This document shows, in pieces, positions 60,486 through 64,000 of a stretch of DNA of 64,000 nt. The translations under genes were made by a program, and so were the position numbers. This DNA is from MKSF01 sp037190225. Its GTDB lineage: Bacteria; Bacteroidota; Bacteroidia; Chitinophagales; Chitinophagaceae. Location: NCBI GenBank assembly GCA_037190225.1, contig JBBCJL010000007.1, positions 186,001 through 250,000 of the forward strand, read 5' to 3'. Each line of letters opens with the position of its first letter. Positions within the stretch are counted from its first letter, which is position 1. The notes beneath the pieces are model-generated. The model was not told the DNA's origin, made no database searches, and saw only the letters and a list, made by a program, of their open reading frames with translations.

Positions 60486-62947
60486 GGTTTTGTTTTCCTG
60501 CCGGGTTTCAGGCTGCTGTTCTGAAGTTTCTGAATACGCTGGGCCAGCACTTCGCTGGACAGGGACTGGCGCAGGCTGTCGACTTTAATGGGAAAGCTCA
60601 GCGGTGTAAAGCGGGTGGCCTGCCTGTAGATGATCCTGCTTTTGCTGATCCGCAGGAAAGCCGCTACCAGGCGCTGCTCCTCCAGCTGCTGGTTGAACAC
60701 TTCAGTATAGGCCTGCTTCAGCAGCAGGTTGGAAGGGTCATAGGCTTCCAGCACCTTGAAGATGATGCCTGCTGAAGACTGGAGCGATTTGTTGTTCTTC
60801 TGCCGGCCGTAAGTGTTTTGTACCACCATGCCGGATATGACGGCAATATCCCTGAATTTGTGCCTGGCCATTTCCGTGGCATTAATGCTGCTGACTACGT
60901 CCTGCATCAGCTGGTCCCGGCTGAGCACCTGGTGAAGCTGATCTTCCGTGAGCCTGATCTCGGAGTCGGAGAAGAGCTCAAAGCCATAATCGTTCATCGC
61001 CATGGAAAAGCTGATCGGGTACAGGCGGCTGATGCGGAAAGCAATAAGCGCAGCCATTACCTCGTGCACCAGCCTTCCTTCGAAAGGGTACATGAATAGA
61101 TGATAGCCTTCCCTGGTATGGATCATTTCGACCAGGAACTCATCTTCGGCAGGAATGTGCGAGTATTCCTGCTGCCCGGCTATCAGGGGATGCAGGAACC
61201 GCAGCTCCGGATCCCGGACACCGGGCTGCGCCGCCTGTGCCAGCTTCTGCCGCAGGAAACGGCTCAGGTTGGAGCTGAGCGGCAACCGTCCTCCCAGCCA
61301 GCTGGGCGTAATGCCCTTGCCGGAAGACAGCCGTACATAAGCGGTCATTTCCTTGATACGCACCAGCTCCAGCACTCTTCCTGCCAGCATGAACTTTTCT
61401 CCTGACCTGAGCCGGGACAGGAAATATTCTTCCACCATACCGACATAGCCTCCTGAAGTGAATTTGACGCGCATCATGGCATCGCTGACAATGACACCGA
61501 TGTTCATCCGGTGCAGCATGCCGATGCGCCGTTTTTCTACTTTCAGCAGCCCGTCCGGTTGTACCGCTACCTTGTGAAAGTCCTCGTAGCCGGCACCGAT
61601 CGTTCCACCGGTGGTGATGAATGCCACGCACCACTGCCATTCTTCCTGCGAGATAAAGCTGAAAGCGTGTGTATTGCGGACGATAGTATGAAGCGAGTCT
61701 GCCCTGAAGCCTCCGCCCAGCGCTATGGTGACCATGAACTGGACAAGCACATCAAAGGCCATGACGACCGGCGTCCTGTCCTCAACGGTCCTCGTCCTCA
61801 CCGCTTCTTTTAAGGCGGCCGCTTCAATAAGCTCCAGTGAATGGGTAGGCACAAAGTAGATCCTGGATATTTCATGGGGCGTATGACCGCTCCGGCCTGC
61901 CCGCTGCATAAAGCGGGCCACGCTTTTACCGGACCCGACCTGTATGACGGTATCTACCGGCTTGAAATCCACACCCAGGTCGAGGGAGGAAGTGGCTACT
62001 ACGGCTTTAAGCCTGCCTTTGCTCAGGCTGTCTTCTATCCAGTGCCGGATATGGCTGTCTATAGAGCTGTGATGCAGCGCGATCTGCCCTGAAAAATCCG
62101 GCCAGGCCTCCAGCAGCAGCTGGTACCACAGCTCGCTTTGGCTCCTGGTATTGGTAAATACGATCGTTGACCTGCTGTTCAGTATCAGGGGCACGGCCTG
62201 CTCTACCAGCCTGCTGCCTGAATGTCCTGCCCAGGGCAGTATTTCGACCTCAGGCGGAAAGACGGGTATGATCTCCAGCTTTTTCTTTTCCTGTGCGGTC
62301 ACCCTGGTTTTCCTGCCGGGGTAAGGTACGAGCACCTGCAAGGCTTCTTCGAGGTTGCCGATAGTGGCAGTGATCCCCCAGATACGGAGACCGGCATATT
62401 GAGATTTTAAATAGCTGATGGCCAGCTCGGTCATAACCCCGCGCTTGCTGCCCAGCAGCTCATGCCATTCATCCACCGCTATGCACTGAAGCGATCGGAA
62501 GAACCGGTCTCTCCCTTTCTGTGCCAGCAGGAGATGCAGCGTTTCGGGCGTGACCAGGAGGATGTCCGGCATCTGCCGCTGCTGCCTGCGCCGGATAAGC
62601 GGGTCGGTATCGCCGTTGCGGACCTCTACGGTCCAGTCCAGGCCTATTTCGTTGATCGCTTCCTGCATGGCGCGTGCCAGGTCCTGCGCCAGCGAGCGCA
62701 GGGGAGTGATCCAGAGCAGCTTCAGCCCTTCGGAGAACTGTTCCGGCCGGTTAAGGAAATCAATAACAACGGCAAGGAATACAGAGAATGTCTTGCCGAA
62801 CCCTGTGGGCGCGATGACCATGCCACTGTATCCCCTGCTGTATTTTTGCCATGTGTTTTCCTGGAAACGGAAAGGAGCCATGCCTTTATCCTGCATCCAG
62901 CGGGCAATGATGGTATAGCCCTGTGTCTGCTGAAACTGGTTTTTCAA
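60482..62947 (-). CDS. Ligase-associated DNA-damage-response DEXH-box helicase (Lhr-like)
   Basis: An 821-residue superfamily 2 helicase of the Lhr-like ligase-associated branch. It has Walker A in VIAPTGFGKTFSVFL (about 40), motif II AVDEWHELLG, motif III GITATIGN, and motif VI QRAGRSGHTPHE. The C-terminal third lies beyond the RecA domains. The family travels with PdeM, an ATP-dependent ligase and an exonuclease in one DNA-repair cluster. Here pdeM is coupled behind it, and the ligase gene is upstream beyond an inserted dps gene. Confidence 0.94.
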   Translation of the reverse strand: MKNQFQQTQGYTIIARWMQDKGMAPFRFQENTWQKYSRGYSGMVIAPTGFGKTFSVFLAVVIDFLNRPEQFSEGLKLLWITPLRSLAQDLARAMQEAINEIGLDWTVEVRNGDTDPLIRRRQQRQMPDILLVTPETLHLLLAQKGRDRFFRSLQCIAVDEWHELLGSKRGVMTELAISYLKSQYAGLRIWGITATIGNLEEALQVLVPYPGRKTRVTAQEKKKLEIIPVFPPEVEILPWAGHSGSRLVEQAVPLILNSRSTIVFTNTRSQSELWYQLLLEAWPDFSGQIALHHSSIDSHIRHWIEDSLSKGRLKAVVATSSLDLGVDFKPVDTVIQVGSGKSVARFMQRAGRSGHTPHEISRIYFVPTHSLELIEAAALKEAVRTRTVEDRTPVVMAFDVLVQFMVTIALGGGFRADSLHTIVRNTHAFSFISQEEWQWCVAFITTGGTIGAGYEDFHKVAVQPDGLLKVEKRRIGMLHRMNIGVIVSDAMMRVKFTSGGYVGMVEEYFLSRLRSGEKFMLAGRVLELVRIKEMTAYVRLSSGKGITPSWLGGRLPLSSNLSRFLRQKLAQAAQPGVRDPELRFLHPLIAGQQEYSHIPAEDEFLVEMIHTREGYHLFMYPFEGRLVHEVMAALIAFRISRLYPISFSMAMNDYGFELFSDSEIRLTEDQLHQVLSRDQLMQDVVSSINATEMARHKFRDIAVISGMVVQNTYGRQKNNKSLQSSAGIIFKVLEAYDPSNLLLKQAYTEVFNQQLEEQRLVAAFLRISKSRIIYRQATRFTPLSFPIKVDSLRQSLSSEVLAQRIQKLQNSSLKPGRKTKP

Positions 62948-63016
62948 TAATGATTGCCGGAGTAAATAGTATGATTACGCCAGGATATGGCGTATGGTTA
63001 TCAATATGTGCTGTAA

Positions 63017-63493
63017 TTATTTGAAATATCGCCGTAATATCCAGGCCATTTTTTCGTGGCTTTCCATCAGTCCCGTCAGGAAGTCGGCTGTACCCTGGTC
63101 AGAGAATTTTTCATCTGCGTCATCGACCCCCTGTCTCAGGTTTTTGATAATGGTCTCATGGTCTTCCAGCAGCTCTTTTACCATATCCAGGTTGTTTTCA
63201 GGATTTTTACCGGGCTGCTCTTTTAAGGAAGAGTTTTTGGCAAATTCAGAAGTGGTGCCTATGGCCACTCCTCCCAGCTGGCTCACCCTTTCCGCGATCT
63301 CATCTATGGCATTCTGTAGTATTTCATATTGCTTTTCAAATACCTTGTGCAGCTCCATGAAATTATCCCCCTTGAGATTCCAGTGATATTTCCGGAGCTT
63401 GAAATAAAGGATGTGGGCATCTGCAAGGCAGTTGTTCAGGAGGTTACAGGATTCTTTTAAGTTTTTGTCTGTAATGCCAATGTTCGGTTTCAT
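63017..63493 (-). CDS. dps: Dps-family DNA-protection and iron-storage protein
   Basis: A 158-residue ferritin-like protein of usual length. The ferroxidase ligands are seen in YHWNLKGDNFMELHKVFE and LQNAIDEIAERV, shared between subunits of the dodecamer. Dps binds DNA and oxidises Fe(II) with H2O2, limiting hydroxyl-radical damage. It sits 69 bases ahead of the helicase gene and 102 bases behind the ligase gene, inside the damage-response cluster. It may be read from its own promoter, since the gap before it is AT-rich. Confidence 0.95.
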   Translation of the reverse strand: MKPNIGITDKNLKESCNLLNNCLADAHILYFKLRKYHWNLKGDNFMELHKVFEKQYEILQNAIDEIAERVSQLGGVAIGTTSEFAKNSSLKEQPGKNPENNLDMVKELLEDHETIIKNLRQGVDDADEKFSDQGTADFLTGLMESHEKMAWILRRYFK

Positions 63494-63595
63494 AATTTAT
63501 ATATTTTGAATTAAAAAAATAATAACTTTTATAGCATATCTCTTTAACGAAAATAACAGTCAATTGTTTAATAGGACCAGCGGGATAACAGGACT

Positions 63596-64000
63596 TTACC
63601 GGATCATTTTTTTTATTTCCTCTATATCATCAATATCCTCTACCGTTTTATCTCTCCGCCAGCGGACGATGCGCGGGAAGCGCAGGGCCACGCCTGATTT
63701 GTGGCGGTTGCTGAATCCTATACCTTCAAAGGCTATTTCAAAGACCAGCTCCGGCCTGACTGTCCGTACCGGCCCGAATTTTTCCACGGCATTCTTATTG
63801 ACAAAGCTGCTGACCTCCTTTATTTCCTGGTCGGTCAGCCCGGAGTAGGCTTTGGCTATGGTCACCAGCTCTTCTCCCTGCTTTACCGCGAAGGTATAGT
63901 CGGTATAATGCCCGCTCCGGCGGCCGCTGCCTTTCTGGGCGTAGATCAGCACGGCGTCAATGGTCATCGGCGCGGTCTTCCACTTCCACCAGTCGCCCCG
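63596..64000 (-). CDS. ATP-dependent DNA ligase, C-terminal part
   Basis: The gene runs off the right edge of the window; only the C-terminal 134 or so residues are here. The visible edge RGDWWKWKTAPMTIDAVLIYA matches the motif V region of LigD-type/ligase-associated ATP-dependent ligases, followed by the OB-fold end with YTDYTFAVKQGEELVTIAKAYSGL and SGVALRFPRIVRWRRDK, the usual motif VI area. It is the ligase partner expected for the helicase and PdeM genes. The catalytic Lys lies outside. Confidence 0.93.
   Translation of the reverse strand, partial: RGDWWKWKTAPMTIDAVLIYAQKGSGRRSGHYTDYTFAVKQGEELVTIAKAYSGLTDQEIKEVSSFVNKNAVEKFGPVRTVRPELVFEIAFEGIGFSNRHKSGVALRFPRIVRWRRDKTVEDIDDIEEIKKMIR

Noticed and set aside
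1..64000. CRISPR arrays, insertion sequences, prophage genes, integrases and rRNA
   Set aside because: Looked for regular direct repeats, transposase or integrase motifs and rRNA-like stretches, and saw none.

Overview
The window looks like chromosome of a Bacteroidota bacterium, most likely a Chitinophagaceae member (Chitinophaga or a near relative). The reasons are: type IX secretion genes (porU, porV) and T9SS cargo with both type A and CHU_C (type B) tails; an S46 dipeptidyl-peptidase; a Bacteroidota-type geranylgeranylglyceryl-phosphate synthase; DUF4412 and DUF4476 proteins and TlpA/DUF4369 thioredoxin proteins; and promoters of the Bacteroidota TTG-N19-TAnnTTTG form. I see no insertion sequence, prophage, CRISPR array, tRNA or rRNA. 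Most of the window is ordinary chromosomal backbone with short operons and many strong hairpin terminators.

Layout. 1-1.9 kb: end of an S46 peptidase and a DJ-1/PfpI protein. 2.0-4.5 kb: an unusual overlapping module of an NdpA/YejK-like nucleoid-associated protein, a protein with membrane segments at its C-terminus and perhaps a third small gene. 4.7-5.9 kb: an ArsR/AHSA1/DoxX operon with two tandem operators. 6-12.3 kb: secreted and lipoprotein genes of unknown role, an ECF sigma/anti-sigma pair and a decayed serine-hydrolase remnant. 12.3-17.5 kb: smc and rlmD. 17.6-27.6 kb: thioredoxin-like protein, maf, gpsA, aspartate kinase, 3-hydroxyanthranilate dioxygenase, lepB, a thioesterase and a Wzi/RemB-like barrel. 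27.8-34 kb: rpsL-rpsG, then porU-porV. 34-42 kb: ispF, a DUF4476 protein, a CHU_C adhesin, a chimeric pseudogene, exbD, GGGP synthase, mscL, pdxJ and comF. 42-50 kb: barrel protein, SET protein, M16-like protein, ruvC, UPF0104 protein, adenine deaminase, pirin, GNAT. 50-58 kb: START protein, hisS, protein-tyrosine phosphatase, a CapD-type dehydratase, truB, TlpA, OmpA. 58-64 kb: MutS-like ATPase and the ligase-associated DNA-damage-response cluster (PdeM phosphoesterase, Lhr-like helicase, ATP-dependent ligase) with a dps gene inside it.

The most notable signals are: (1) a complete-looking transcription attenuator ahead of the aspartate kinase gene, with promoter, a 16-residue leader peptide rich in Lys/Met/Ile/Thr, mutually exclusive hairpins and a terminator; (2) the NdpA-like plus membrane-protein module, a plausible undescribed two- or three-gene system; (3) a chimeric pseudogene joining the start of the neighbouring adhesin gene to a decayed exbD copy; (4) the paired operators enclosing the arsR promoter. 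All assignments come from reading motifs and family resemblance; no database search was run.
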